DNA from: Bacillus sp. MRMR6
GTDB taxonomy: Bacteria; Bacillota; Bacilli; Bacillales; Cytobacillaceae
Assembly (NCBI RefSeq): GCF_001940785.1
Contig: NZ_MSLS01000001.1
Location: 100,738 to 164,737, forward strand
DNA length: 64,000 nt
Direction: 5' to 3'
The position numbers were made by a program, and so were the translations under genes. A model generated the notes under the pieces. The model saw nothing but the letters and a program-made list of their open reading frames with translations, did no database searches and was not told where the DNA came from. Of the stretch, positions 43,847-53,552 are shown one piece after another; the stretch's first letter is position 1, and each line of letters begins with the position of its first letter.

Positions 43847-44728
43847 ATGTCCTCGATATCAGAATATCAGTTATTATCTGTCTTAGCTCAAGAAATGAAT
43901 ATGCGGAAAGCTTCTGAACGGCTATTTGTTTCTCAACCTGCACTGTCACAAAGACTGCAGAATATTGAGAAAGAGTGGGGTACGAAATTATTTATCCGTT
44001 CACAAAAGGGACTCTCACTTACTCCTGCTGGGGAGCTGGTGATCCAGTATGTAAATGATGTTATAGCCAGAGAGGAAAAAGTTCGGGAAACAATCGATTC
44101 TCTTCAAGCTGGAGTTTCCGGGACGCTTAAAATTGCGGTTGCTTCCATAGTAGGACAAAATTGGCTGCCTCAAGTTTTAAAAAAGTTTATTGACACCTAT
44201 CCACAGGCGAAAATTTCACTGGTCACCGGATGGAGCAGTGATATCTTAAAAAGTCTATATGATGACCAAGTGCACATTGGGATTATCCGTGGAACACCAG
44301 AATGGAAAGGGGTTAAAATAAACCTGTTTAGTGACCCGTTGTTTTTAGTTGATCGAGAAATAACCCGGCCAGAACTTGTGTTAAATACCGACAGGCCCTT
44401 TATTCAATTTAAGAGTGACTCAAATTATTATCAAGAAATTCAAGACTGGTGGATGCGTAACTTTAAGACAGCACCAAAGCGGACAATCGTGGTCGATCAA
44501 ATTGAAACATGCAAACAAATGACCTTTAATGGTTTAGGTTACTCAATTCTGCCTGGAATTACGTTAGACAATACAGAGAGAGAAATTTATAAAATTCCAT
44601 TGCTGGATGAGAATGGAAAAGCGTTAAAGCGAGACACTTGGCTTCTGGGTTATGAATCATCGTTTCAATTAAAACAAGTCCAGGCATTTGTGGACTTAGT
44701 TAAAGAGTATATTGAATTAGAAAATTAA
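43847..44728 (+). CDS. ccpC: LysR-type regulator CcpC
   Basis: 293 residues. LysR helix-turn-helix: LAQEMNMRKASERLFVSQPA, ALSQRLQNIEKEWGTKLF; the C-terminal substrate domain begins at GTLKIAVASIVGQNW. CcpC senses citrate and represses citB, citZ and others in B. subtilis. ATG with GAGGGGGA upstream. The same location (next to dapH) but with the ykuNOP flavodoxin genes missing between. Assignment rests on strong sequence resemblance recalled from B. subtilis. Confidence 0.88.
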   Translation: MSSISEYQLLSVLAQEMNMRKASERLFVSQPALSQRLQNIEKEWGTKLFIRSQKGLSLTPAGELVIQYVNDVIAREEKVRETIDSLQAGVSGTLKIAVASIVGQNWLPQVLKKFIDTYPQAKISLVTGWSSDILKSLYDDQVHIGIIRGTPEWKGVKINLFSDPLFLVDREITRPELVLNTDRPFIQFKSDSNYYQEIQDWWMRNFKTAPKRTIVVDQIETCKQMTFNGLGYSILPGITLDNTEREIYKIPLLDENGKALKRDTWLLGYESSFQLKQVQAFVDLVKEYIELEN

Positions 44729-44800
44729 GAGGATTTTTTTCTTGTTTTCATTACTTTTGTTTGCTAAAGTATTTTTAGTACATAGTGGAGGTTGTAAATA

Positions 44801-45511
44801 ATGAAAATGATGGATGCAAATGAGATTATTTCTTTTATTCAAAACAGTAAAAAATCGACACCTGTAAAGGTTTATGTTAAAGGTGACTTAGAAGGTATCG
44901 ACTTTGGCAGCGATGCAAAGGTATTTATCAATGGAAATACAGGTGTTGTTTTCGGTGAGTGGTCAGAAGTTAGTGCCGTTTTAAAGGCAAATGAAGCGAA
45001 AATTGAGGATTATGTTGTTGAGAACGATCGCCGTAATTCAGCTATACCATTATTAAATACGAAAAATATTAATGCTAGAATTGAGCCGGGTGCGATTATT
45101 CGTGACCAGGTTGAAATCGGTGATAATGCTGTTATTATGATGGGCGCTAGCATTAATATCGGAGCAGTCATTGGTGAGAAAACAATGATTGATATGAATG
45201 TTGTCCTTGGCGGAAGAGCAACTGTAGGAAAAAACTGCCATATTGGTGCAGGTACTGTTTTAGCGGGTGTAATTGAACCGCCTTCAGCAAAACCAGTTAT
45301 CATTGAAGATGATGTTGTAATTGGGGCGAATGCTGTTGTACTTGAAGGTGTTACCGTTGGTAAGGGTGCTGTAGTAGCTGCAGGGGCAATTGTAATTGAT
45401 GATGTTGCACCATATACGGTAGTTGCAGGAACACCAGCTCGTAAGATAAAGGATATCGATGAGAAAACGAAATCCAAAACCGAAATAAAGCAGGAACTTC
45501 GTCAATTATAA
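44801..45511 (+). CDS. dapH: Tetrahydrodipicolinate N-acetyltransferase
   Basis: 236 residues. Left-handed beta-helix of hexapeptide repeats ([20 protein letters not shown], then [15 protein letters not shown] and [17 protein letters not shown]). It acetylates tetrahydrodipicolinate, first step of the acetylated lysine and diaminopimelate route. N-terminal domain [15 protein letters not shown] is family-typical. GTGGAGG upstream. The next gene is dapL, with a terminator-like hairpin between. Confidence 0.95.
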   Translation: MKMMDANEIISFIQNSKKSTPVKVYVKGDLEGIDFGSDAKVFINGNTGVVFGEWSEVSAVLKANEAKIEDYVVENDRRNSAIPLLNTKNINARIEPGAIIRDQVEIGDNAVIMMGASINIGAVIGEKTMIDMNVVLGGRATVGKNCHIGAGTVLAGVIEPPSAKPVIIEDDVVIGANAVVLEGVTVGKGAVVAAGAIVIDDVAPYTVVAGTPARKIKDIDEKTKSKTEIKQELRQL

Positions 45512-45519
45512 GAAACTAT

Positions 45520-45553
45520 TTAAAGCGTGGGAATTTTCCACGCTTTCTTTTTA
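45520..45553 (+). terminator. Terminator-like hairpin between dapH and dapL
   Basis: AAAGCGTGG at 45522-45530, CCACGCTTT at 45538-45546, then T's. It may reduce dapL transcription relative to dapH. Confidence 0.75.
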
Positions 45554-45569
45554 AGAAGGAGGCAAAAAA

Positions 45570-46688
45570 GTGAATCACTTTGTAAAAATTCGTCGTGACT
45601 TACATCGAATTCCAGAACTTGGTTTTCAGGAGTTTAAGACTCAAGCCTATTTATTAGCATATCTTGAATCATTGCCTCAAGAGCGCCTCTCAATTAAAAA
45701 ATGGAAAACAGGATTGTTTGTTAAGGTATTTGGCAGTAATCCTAGTAAAACAATCGGATACCGAACAGACATAGATGGACTGCCTATTGAGGAAGCAACG
45801 GGATTAGAATTTGTTTCAACCCATCAACATCGTATGCATGCCTGTGGGCATGATTTACATATGAGTATTGCTCTTGGTGTTCTCACTCATTTTGTCGAAA
45901 ATCCAATTAACAATCACCTCTTGTTTATTTTTCAGCCTGCAGAAGAAGGACCTGGGGGAGCGGAACCTATGTTAAACACAGATGTTATGGTTGAGTGGAA
46001 GCCAGATGAAATTTACGCACTTCATATTGCTCCTGAATACCCCGTCGGTACCATTGCTGTAAAAGAGGGTTTACTTTTTGCTAATACATCAGAACTATTT
46101 ATTGACCTTAAGGGTAAAGGTGGCCATGCAGCCTATCCTCATCAAACAAACGATATGATTGTGGCAGCATGTACATTAGTTAATCAGCTGCAAACAGTTG
46201 TTTCTAGGAATGTAGACCCTCTAGATAGTGCAGTTGTGACAATCGGAAAAATTACAGGGGGGACAGTCCAAAATATAATAGCTGAAACTGCTAGGCTTGA
46301 AGGGACAATCAGGACCTTATCTCCCGATTCAATGGATAAAGTTAAAAAGCGGATAAATGCACTTGTTAGTGGAATTAAGGCAGGTTATGAATGTGAAGTC
46401 ACAGTTGACTATGGTGCTATGTATCATCAAGTTTATAATAACGAGCAGTTAACAAGAGAATTTATGGAATATATCCAAAAAGAAACAGAGTTTAATCTCA
46501 TAGAGTGTAGAGAAGCAATGACTGGAGAAGACTTTGGTTATATGTTAAAAGAAGTACCAGGTTTCATGTTTTGGCTGGGGGTTGACTCAGAGTTTGGTCT
46601 CCACCATGCAAAGTTAAATCCAAATGAAGATTCAATTGGTGTTGCAATAAAAGCTGTAACAAGCTATTTTACCTATAGAGGAAATTAG
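45570..46688 (+). CDS. dapL: N-acetyldiaminopimelate deacetylase
   Basis: 372 residues, M20 metallopeptidase family. Zinc-site motifs: [40 protein letters not shown] and the C-terminal [17 protein letters not shown]. It removes acetate from N-acetyl-diaminopimelate, completing the dapH-patA-dapL route. GTG start with AAGAAGGAGGC upstream. Confidence 0.93.
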   Translation: MNHFVKIRRDLHRIPELGFQEFKTQAYLLAYLESLPQERLSIKKWKTGLFVKVFGSNPSKTIGYRTDIDGLPIEEATGLEFVSTHQHRMHACGHDLHMSIALGVLTHFVENPINNHLLFIFQPAEEGPGGAEPMLNTDVMVEWKPDEIYALHIAPEYPVGTIAVKEGLLFANTSELFIDLKGKGGHAAYPHQTNDMIVAACTLVNQLQTVVSRNVDPLDSAVVTIGKITGGTVQNIIAETARLEGTIRTLSPDSMDKVKKRINALVSGIKAGYECEVTVDYGAMYHQVYNNEQLTREFMEYIQKETEFNLIECREAMTGEDFGYMLKEVPGFMFWLGVDSEFGLHHAKLNPNEDSIGVAIKAVTSYFTYRGN

Positions 46689-46862
46689 AGGCGATAAGTC
46701 ATTTTATTTTGTTCCTCCATCTTATAATGATAAACTTAAATAGCGAAGGATGTTAGAATTCGTCGTTTATTCTGGAAGAAAAAAGGGTAAACTTGATTAT
46801 TGTGAAAAGGATAGCAAAGAAGATGCTATACATATCTTAAATGACTATTTGGAGGGATTAGA

Positions 46863-47405
46863 ATGCCAGAACGTATGGTAGGTAAACAAGCTCCACGCTT
46901 TGAAATGGACGCAGTTATGCCAAACAAAGAATTTAAAAAAGTTAGTCTTGAAGAAATTATGAAAAATGATAAGTGGACAGTATTGTTCTTCTATCCAATG
47001 GATTTTACATTTGTTTGTCCAACAGAAATTACAGCATTGTCTGATCGTTATGATGAATTTGAGGACCTTGATGCAGAAGTAATTGGTGTATCAACAGATA
47101 CTATTCACACACACCTTGCTTGGATTAAAACAGATCGCAAGGACAACGGTCTTGGCGATTTACATTATCCGCTGGCTGCAGATACAAATCACGTGGTATC
47201 TCGCGATTACGGAGTTTTAATCGAAGAAGAAGGTATTGCCCTTCGCGGCTTGTTCATCATCAGCCCTGAGGGTGAGTTAATGTACTCTGTCGTTAATCAT
47301 AACAATATTGGCCGTGATGTTGATGAAACATTGCGTGTGCTACAAGCATTACAAACAGGCGGACTTTGCCCGGCCAACTGGAAGCCAGGACAAGCTACAC
47401 TTTAA
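46863..47405 (+). CDS. ykuU: 2-Cys peroxiredoxin YkuU
   Basis: 180 residues. Peroxidatic Cys52 in FTFVCPTE, resolving Cys169 in GGLCPANW, and the typical PMDFTF and GVSTDTIHTHLAW segments. Reduces peroxides with thioredoxin. ATG with GGAGGG upstream. Its neighbour ykuV encodes a thiol-disulfide reductase that can act as electron partner. Confidence 0.95.
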   Translation: MPERMVGKQAPRFEMDAVMPNKEFKKVSLEEIMKNDKWTVLFFYPMDFTFVCPTEITALSDRYDEFEDLDAEVIGVSTDTIHTHLAWIKTDRKDNGLGDLHYPLAADTNHVVSRDYGVLIEEEGIALRGLFIISPEGELMYSVVNHNNIGRDVDETLRVLQALQTGGLCPANWKPGQATL

Positions 47406-47422
47406 TAATAATTAAAAAAGCT

Positions 47423-47452
47423 AGACCTAACCGGTAAGTGTTAGGTCTTTTT
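47423..47452 (+). terminator. Terminator between ykuU and ykuV
   Basis: AGACCTAAC at 47423-47431 pairs with GTTAGGTCT at 47440-47448, then T's. AGGAGG of ykuV follows, so ykuV may be partly read-through. Confidence 0.75.
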
Positions 47453-47468
47453 AATAGGAGGAACTGAA

Positions 47469-47924
47469 ATGAAGTTACGTGAGCTGATGCCGGAATTAAC
47501 GGGTGCTGTTGAATGGTTGAATGGTGAAGTAACTAGAGAAGATTTAGTTGGAGAGAAACCAACACTTATTCATTTCTGGTCAGTAAGCTGTTACTTATGT
47601 AAGGAAGCAATGCCGCAGGTGAATCAATTCCGCGATGATTACCAAGATAAACTTAATGTGATTGCCGTTCATATGCCAAGATCAGAAGAGGATCTGAAGC
47701 TTGATTCGATTAAAGAGGTTGCAGCAGAACATGGAATTACCCAGCCTATTTTTGTGGATAGTGAGCATAAGTTAGCTGATGTCTTTGAAAACCAATACGT
47801 ACCTGCCTATTACGTGTTCGACCGTGAAGGTAAGCTTCGTCACTTCCAAGCAGGCGGAAGCGGCATGAAAATGCTCGAAAAAAGAGTAAACCGCGTCCTA
47901 GACGAACTAGAAAAAACGGAATAA
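47469..47924 (+). CDS. ykuV: Thiol-disulfide oxidoreductase YkuV
   Basis: 151 residues, TlpA/ResA-like thioredoxin fold without signal peptide. Active site CYLC (Cys41, Cys44) in FWSVSCYLCKEAMPQ; cis-proline in YVPAYYV. Probably a cytoplasmic reductase for YkuU or other thiols. ATG with AGGAGG upstream. Confidence 0.93.
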   Translation: MKLRELMPELTGAVEWLNGEVTREDLVGEKPTLIHFWSVSCYLCKEAMPQVNQFRDDYQDKLNVIAVHMPRSEEDLKLDSIKEVAAEHGITQPIFVDSEHKLADVFENQYVPAYYVFDREGKLRHFQAGGSGMKMLEKRVNRVLDELEKTE

Positions 47925-47936
47925 GCAATTATATCT

Positions 47937-47972
47937 AAAACTGTTCGTTTTTATAACGAGCAGTTTTTTATT
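47937..47972 (+). terminator. Intrinsic terminator of ykuV
   Basis: AAACTGTTCGTT pairs with AACGAGCAGTTT (one mismatch), followed by T's. Confidence 0.8.
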
Positions 47973-48075
47973 TGGAAATTTTTAATAAAAGGGTAGAAAA
48001 ATATTTCGAAACCCGATATATTAATTATTATGTGTTAATTCAAAAAATTTATAATAGTAAGGAAAGGGGAAAAAT

Positions 48076-49830
48076 ATGGATACATTTAAAAAATTGAAAC
48101 CTTACTACTGGCCTTTTAGGAAATACTTTGTATACTCAATCATCTTTTTATTATTTCTAACGGTAATTACGGTAGTATATCCGATTATATTACAGCTCAC
48201 GATTGACGAAGTAGTATTAAAAGGTAACTATCATTGGATTCCATACTTAGCTTTAGGATTCATTTTCATTATGATTTTGAAAGGGGCTGCTACATATATT
48301 CATCAATACACAGGCGACTTATTTGGGATAACTTCTGTGTATAAGCTGCGAAACACATTATATGAGAAACTACAATTCCTGTCTTTTAAATACTATGATA
48401 ATGCAAAAACAGGAGATTTAATGTCTCGTTTAACTGCAGATGTTGAGGGGTTTCGGTTTTTTTTATCCTTTGGCTTTGCGGAGTTAATTCGTTTCCTGCT
48501 GCTAATTGTTATTAGCTGCGGAGTTATGTTTTATTATTCCATTCCCTTAACCATCGTTACACTTATTACGCTTCCCTTTTTAGCCGTAGTGGTATACAAA
48601 TTCGATCGAGCTGTTCACCCTGCCTTTCGAGAGATCCGTGAATCATTTGGGAAATTGAACACAAAAGTACAAGAAAGTATAAGTGGTATTAATACGGTTA
48701 AGTCACTTTCAAGAGAAGACTTTGAAATTCAGAAATTCAACCATTCAAATTCTGACTATAAGGATAAATACTTGTCTACGTCATCAATATGGGCAAAGTA
48801 CTTTCCGCTAATGGAGCTAATAGGGAATATTAGTGTTGTTCTGCTGTTGGGCTATGGTGGTTATCTTGTAATGAATGAGTCGCTTCAACCCGGAGAGTTA
48901 GTAGCATTCTACAGTCTTTTGTGGTATATCATATGGCCGATTGTAAACCTTGGCTTTGTCATCAATTTATTCTCACAATCTAAGGCCTCTGGAGAGAGAC
49001 TGCTTGAGGTTTTAGAAGCAGAAGGAGATATCAATCAGAAGGTTAATTTAATCAATAATGAGCGTTTGGACGGGGAAGTAGAATTTAAACATGTGACACT
49101 TCGTTATAAAAACGAACCAAAGGATGCACTATATGATGTTAGCTTTCGTGCCGAAAAAGGAAAAGTCATTGGATTGATTGGTGCAACTGGGTCAGGGAAA
49201 ACGAGCATTACTCAGCTGATAACTAGATTTTATGAACCTAGCAGTGGCGAGATTCTCATGGATGGGAAATCTATTAACCAATATGCTCTTCACACCTTAA
49301 GAGGAAATGTTGGTTTCGTTCTGCAGGAATCATTCTTGTTTTCAACTACGATCAAAGAGAATATCTCGTATGGCCGGCCCGATGCATCATTAGAACGAAT
49401 TATTGATGCCGCGAAACGGGCCCAGGCTCACGATTTTATAATGGAACTACCTGAGGGCTATGACACCGTTCTAGGAGAAAGAGGGATGGGGTTATCAGGA
49501 GGACAAAAACAAAGGATTGCGATAGCTCGAGCTATTTGTGTTGATCCGAGCATTCTAATATTAGATGATGCCACAAGTGCTGTTGATATGGAGACTGAAA
49601 TGAATATCCAAAAGGCCTTGAATGAAGTAATGAAGGGCCGAACGACATTTATTATTGCCCATCGTATTTCCTCTTTAAAGCATGCTGATGAAATTATTGT
49701 TCTGGAAGATGGCACAATAACAGAAAGAGGAAAGCATGAAGAATTAATAGTGAAAAATGGTCCTTATCAACGCATTTTCGAGATTCAATTTAAAGATCAA
49801 AAAGCAGTTCTTGCTTCCAAAATAAGTTAA
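48076..49830 (+). CDS. yknU: ABC exporter half-transporter YknU
   Basis: 584 residues; six-helix membrane domain then an ATPase. Walker A GATGSGKTSITQL, signature LSGGQKQR, Walker B ILILDDATSAVD, H-loop IIAHRISS. The residue after Walker B is Asp instead of catalytic Glu (ILILDD), a mark of the degenerate site in heterodimeric exporters. ATG with AAGGAAAGGGG upstream. Fourteen bases from yknV. In B. subtilis YknUV is uncharacterised; substrate unknown. Confidence 0.92.
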   Translation: MDTFKKLKPYYWPFRKYFVYSIIFLLFLTVITVVYPIILQLTIDEVVLKGNYHWIPYLALGFIFIMILKGAATYIHQYTGDLFGITSVYKLRNTLYEKLQFLSFKYYDNAKTGDLMSRLTADVEGFRFFLSFGFAELIRFLLLIVISCGVMFYYSIPLTIVTLITLPFLAVVVYKFDRAVHPAFREIRESFGKLNTKVQESISGINTVKSLSREDFEIQKFNHSNSDYKDKYLSTSSIWAKYFPLMELIGNISVVLLLGYGGYLVMNESLQPGELVAFYSLLWYIIWPIVNLGFVINLFSQSKASGERLLEVLEAEGDINQKVNLINNERLDGEVEFKHVTLRYKNEPKDALYDVSFRAEKGKVIGLIGATGSGKTSITQLITRFYEPSSGEILMDGKSINQYALHTLRGNVGFVLQESFLFSTTIKENISYGRPDASLERIIDAAKRAQAHDFIMELPEGYDTVLGERGMGLSGGQKQRIAIARAICVDPSILILDDATSAVDMETEMNIQKALNEVMKGRTTFIIAHRISSLKHADEIIVLEDGTITERGKHEELIVKNGPYQRIFEIQFKDQKAVLASKIS

Positions 49831-49844
49831 GGGGGGAACACGGT

Positions 49845-51665
49845 GTGAACCGAAAAAAAGCAACTAGTAATATCTTAAAAAGATTTCACTATTCAACAGA
49901 CCAAGTCATTGATAAGCCCTTTAACTGGGAACAAATGGTGAGACTTTTTAGCTATCTAAAACCCTACAAAGGAAAGCTGCTGCCACTTTCTATCCTGATG
50001 GTCATAGTAACTACTGCAGTGCGGTTAATTATCCCAATATTAATAGGTGTTTATACATTGGATAAAGCGATTGTTAATAAAGATACGGAATTGCTTATTC
50101 TTTTGGTCCTGGTTATTGCGGTCCTTTATGGTATCTCATACGGGGCGAATATATTAAGAATCAGGTGGATGAATGCCTTAGGTCAAGGGGTGATATACGA
50201 TATTAGAAAGCATCTGTTTACACATGTCCAGAATCTTTCACATCGTTTTTTTGACCAGCGCTCAGGGGGCTCTATTTTAGTCCGTATCATGAATGATATT
50301 AATTCACTTCAAGAGTTATTTACTAATGGTGTTGTTAATTCATTAATGGATACTTTGCTGCTGATTGGTATTTTTACGGTATTATTCTCTCTGAGTCCAT
50401 CATTAACCTTAGCAGTTATGATTATTTTGCCAATTATGTTTTTTATTTCAACAAGCTTACGTAAAAAAATTCGCCGTTCTTGGCAAACGGTACGATCAAA
50501 GCAATCGAAGCTTAACTCACATTTAAATGAAAGTATTCAAGGAATACGCGTTACCCAGTCATTTACACAGGAAAAAGAAAATATTGAATTCTTTGAAGGT
50601 GTAAACCATGAGAATTTTGAAAGTTGGAGAGAAGCCTCACAAAAAAACGCTATGTTTCGACCATTAGTAGAAATAACAAATGCTCTCGGAACCGCCGTCT
50701 TAATCTGGTTTGGTGCTCATTTAATTCAGCAGGAATCAATCACTATTGGAGTGTTTGTATCCTTCGCATTTTATTTAGGAATGTTTTGGGAGCCGATATC
50801 CCGTTTAGGTCAAGTTTATAATCAGCTGTTGATGGGAATGGCCTCTTCTGAGCGAATCTTTGAATTTCTAGACGAGAAACCTATTGTTTCAGAGAGTAAC
50901 CGTGCAAAAGAACTTCCTGAAATCGAAGGGAGAATCCAGTTTGAAAATGTTGTATTTTCCTATGATACAAACAGAACGGCCTTAAAAGAGATTAGTTTGG
51001 AAATTAAGGCGGGCCAAACGGCAGCCTTGGTTGGGCATACAGGTTCTGGGAAGACAACGATTGCGAACCTGATCAGCCGCTTTTATGACCCAACTTCTGG
51101 GCGTGTGCTAATTGATAACCATGATATTCGTGATCTTTCATTAAAATCTTTAAGACAGCAAATTAGTGTGGTATTACAGGATACCTTTATTTTTTCAGGG
51201 ACGATTATTGAGAATATTCGTTTTGGAAGACCGGATGCAACGGATGATGAGGTTATGGTAGCAGCGAAGGCAGTTGGAGCACATCAGTTTATTAATCAAA
51301 TGGAAAATGGGTATTTTACAGAAGTAGAAGAGAGAGGAAATATTCTTTCAGTAGGTGAAAGGCAATTGCTATCTTTTGCTAGGGCATTACTAGCTAACCC
51401 ACGTATCTTAATATTAGATGAAGCTACAGCTAGTATAGACACAGAAACGGAAGTGCAAATTCAGACAGCACTTAAGACCTTATTAAACGGGCGTACGGCT
51501 ATTATTATTGCTCATCGTCTTTCAACGATTCGTGATGCCGAGCAAATCATCGTGTTAGACCATGGAGAGATCATTGAACGAGGAAATCATTCAGAATTAA
51601 TGGAAGAAAAAGGCGAATATTATCAATTAGTCAAAGCCCAATTCAATATGCTAAGGACAGGATAA
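49845..51665 (+). CDS. yknV: ABC exporter half-transporter YknV
   Basis: 606 residues; N-terminal extension MNRKKATSNILKRFHYST then six helices and an ATPase. Walker A GHTGSGKTTIANL, Walker B ILILDEATASID with catalytic Glu, and a deviating signature LSVGERQLL in place of LSGGQ. The pair YknU (normal signature, Asp) and YknV (Glu, abnormal signature) leaves one functional ATP site, as in TM287/288 and BmrCD. GTG start with AAGGGGGG upstream. Confidence 0.92.
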   Translation: MNRKKATSNILKRFHYSTDQVIDKPFNWEQMVRLFSYLKPYKGKLLPLSILMVIVTTAVRLIIPILIGVYTLDKAIVNKDTELLILLVLVIAVLYGISYGANILRIRWMNALGQGVIYDIRKHLFTHVQNLSHRFFDQRSGGSILVRIMNDINSLQELFTNGVVNSLMDTLLLIGIFTVLFSLSPSLTLAVMIILPIMFFISTSLRKKIRRSWQTVRSKQSKLNSHLNESIQGIRVTQSFTQEKENIEFFEGVNHENFESWREASQKNAMFRPLVEITNALGTAVLIWFGAHLIQQESITIGVFVSFAFYLGMFWEPISRLGQVYNQLLMGMASSERIFEFLDEKPIVSESNRAKELPEIEGRIQFENVVFSYDTNRTALKEISLEIKAGQTAALVGHTGSGKTTIANLISRFYDPTSGRVLIDNHDIRDLSLKSLRQQISVVLQDTFIFSGTIIENIRFGRPDATDDEVMVAAKAVGAHQFINQMENGYFTEVEERGNILSVGERQLLSFARALLANPRILILDEATASIDTETEVQIQTALKTLLNGRTAIIIAHRLSTIRDAEQIIVLDHGEIIERGNHSELMEEKGEYYQLVKAQFNMLRTG

Positions 51666-51691
51666 AACAGCCCAAGGCTGTTTTTTCTTTT
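51664..51691 (+). terminator. Intrinsic terminator of yknUV
   Basis: AAAACAGCC at 51664-51672 pairs with GGCTGTTTT at 51676-51684, then T's. Confidence 0.82.
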
Positions 51692-51751
51692 TTTGTAACC
51701 AACAGCTTTTTTTATCGTCATATAGATAAAAGAGAAAAAGGGGTGTCGGAT

Positions 51752-52675
51752 TTGAAAAATAGAATAAGGTGGTATCTATCTGTCCTATTGATCTCCATTG
51801 TGCTTTTTCTTGCAGCATGCAGTTCCAATAATGGAAATGATAGCGCAAAAATGAGTGAAATGAATGCTGATAAAGGTGAAGCAATGGATTCTGCACAGTT
51901 TGGCTCTCAAGAAAAGTCTGTTGTTGAAGCTGAAACTAGAAATGTAGCGACAACCGGAAATGAAGAGAGTTTAGCAGTTCCAAATCAAATGGTTATTTAT
52001 CAGGCAGATCTGCACCTAAGGGTGAAAAAATTTGAACAAACTTTACAAAGCCTAGAAGAACAAGTAACTAAATATGATGGTTATATTGCCCAATCAAATG
52101 TTGCAAAAAATGGAGAAGAGCAGGTTAGCGGCAGTATTATTATTCGGATTCCGCAAAAACATTTTCAAGCTTTTCTTCATGATGCAGAGGGTTACGCTGC
52201 TGAAGTTTTGCAACGTAATATTACGGGAACAGATGTTACGGAAGAATATGTGGACCTAGAAGCTAGATTAAAGTCTAAACGGATAGTCGAAGAGCGGTTA
52301 ATCTCCTTTATGGAATCTGCTACTAAGACAGAAGATTTGTTGAAAATCTCGGCTGATCTTGCTGCGGTACAAGAAGAAATAGAGCGAGTTCAAGGTAGAA
52401 TGAAGTTTCTAGAAAATCAAACTTCCTTTTCAACCATTACTATCTCCCTTTACGAGAATAAAGTAATCATTCCTAAAATAGAGGATGATAATTTAAATAC
52501 ATGGGAGAAAACAAAAAAGCAATTTATGGAGAGTACAAACTTTCTATTGGCTGCTTTATCAGGTTTCGTTGTTTTTATTATTGGTAACTTGCCTATTTTG
52601 ATTATACTTACAATTATTGGTTATTTGACTTACCGATTTCTAAGAAAGCTTACGAAGAGAAATAGTCAGGAATAA
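51752..52675 (+). CDS. DUF4349 lipoprotein
   Basis: 307 residues. TTG start at 51752 with AAAAGGGG upstream (GTG 51743 also in frame). Signal peptide RWYLSVLLISIVLFLAAC gives lipobox LAAC. The mature domain PNQMVIYQADLHLRVKKFEQ, a coiled coil around residues 180-225 (KTEDLLKISADLAAVQEEIE), and a C-terminal membrane helix at about 265-290. Extracytoplasmic domain anchored at both ends; function unknown. Confidence 0.8.
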   Translation: MKNRIRWYLSVLLISIVLFLAACSSNNGNDSAKMSEMNADKGEAMDSAQFGSQEKSVVEAETRNVATTGNEESLAVPNQMVIYQADLHLRVKKFEQTLQSLEEQVTKYDGYIAQSNVAKNGEEQVSGSIIIRIPQKHFQAFLHDAEGYAAEVLQRNITGTDVTEEYVDLEARLKSKRIVEERLISFMESATKTEDLLKISADLAAVQEEIERVQGRMKFLENQTSFSTITISLYENKVIIPKIEDDNLNTWEKTKKQFMESTNFLLAALSGFVVFIIGNLPILIILTIIGYLTYRFLRKLTKRNSQE

Positions 52676-52747
52676 TTAGTCTATATAAAAATGATTGTGA
52701 TATGCTAATATAATAAGGGTTAACTGATATTTTCTGGGGGAGTTTTT

Positions 52748-53407
52748 ATGAAGAAAAGTTTTGCAGTAATTGGCCTTGGTCGATTTGGAGGCAGTATATG
52801 CCGGACACTCTCTGAAGAAGGGTATGAAGTATTAGCGATTGATAAAAATGAAGAGAGAGTAAACAATTTCGCCATGATCGCGTCGCACGCTGCAGTTGGT
52901 GATACGACGGATGAGGCAGTACTAAAGAGCCTTGGAATCCGTAATTTCGATCATGTTATTGTTGCTATTGGTGATGATATTCAATCAAGTATCTTAACGA
53001 CTCTCATGTTAAAAGAGCTGGGTGTCCCTCATATTACAGTAAAGGCTCAAAATGATTACCATGAAAAGGTCCTTGTTAAGATTGGTGCTGATAAAGTGGT
53101 CCATCCTGAAAGGGATATGGGAAGAAGAATCGCTCATAATATGGCCTCTAGCAGTGTATTAGATTATCTGGAATTATCGGATGAGCATAGTATTGTTGAA
53201 ATTGTGGCAAATACCAAAGTTAGTGGCCATACCATCATTGACTTAGATATTCGTAAGAAATACGGCTTGAACATTGTTGCCATAAAAAGAGGCTTAGATA
53301 TTATTGTTTCACCGAAGGCAAATGAGGAAATCCGTGTCAATGATGTACTCATTGTGATCGGTACCGATGATGATATTGATCGCTTCGAAAGAAAAGTAAT
53401 GAGTTAA
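52748..53407 (+). CDS. ktrC: KtrC potassium-uptake regulatory subunit (RCK)
   Basis: 219 residues. TrkA-N Rossmann fold VIGLGRFGGSICRTLSEEGY with IDKNEERV, and TrkA-C domain from about 140 (GHTIIDLDIRKKYGLNIVAI). KtrC gates the KtrD channel and binds ATP/ADP and c-di-AMP in B. subtilis. No ktrD in this window. TCTGGGGGAG upstream. Confidence 0.93.
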   Translation: MKKSFAVIGLGRFGGSICRTLSEEGYEVLAIDKNEERVNNFAMIASHAAVGDTTDEAVLKSLGIRNFDHVIVAIGDDIQSSILTTLMLKELGVPHITVKAQNDYHEKVLVKIGADKVVHPERDMGRRIAHNMASSSVLDYLELSDEHSIVEIVANTKVSGHTIIDLDIRKKYGLNIVAIKRGLDIIVSPKANEEIRVNDVLIVIGTDDDIDRFERKVMS

Positions 53408-53552
53408 ATAGAAAAGCGGAAGCGCCTATGCCAGGAGCGACAGGCATAAGATGGGCCGGGAGGAAGGTTGCCCTCAACCTTCATGCCGGAATGGCTTATG
53501 ACCCGAGCTCCTAGGTGCTGAAGCTAGGCAAATAGAAAAGCGGAAGCGCCTA
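53406..53552 (+). repeat. Intergenic repeat, copy 2, bounded by a 23-bp perfect direct repeat
   Basis: Direct repeats at 53406-53428 and 53530-53552 are identical over 23 bases and contain AAAAGCGGAAGCGCC. Between them lie GACAGGCATAAG and GGCTTATGAC, with an internal hairpin AAGGTTG...CAACCTT. Same block order as at 34469-34582. The left direct repeat overlaps the ktrC stop codon. Confidence 0.72.

Noticed and set aside
45010..45477. 155-codon antisense ORF opposite dapH
   Set aside because: Low-complexity Ile/Thr/Pro-rich product, a by-product of the hexapeptide-repeat codons of dapH; no ribosome site.
46750..46881. 43-codon ORF before and overlapping ykuU
   Set aside because: The only ribosome-like sequence abuts its ATG, and it runs into ykuU in another frame.
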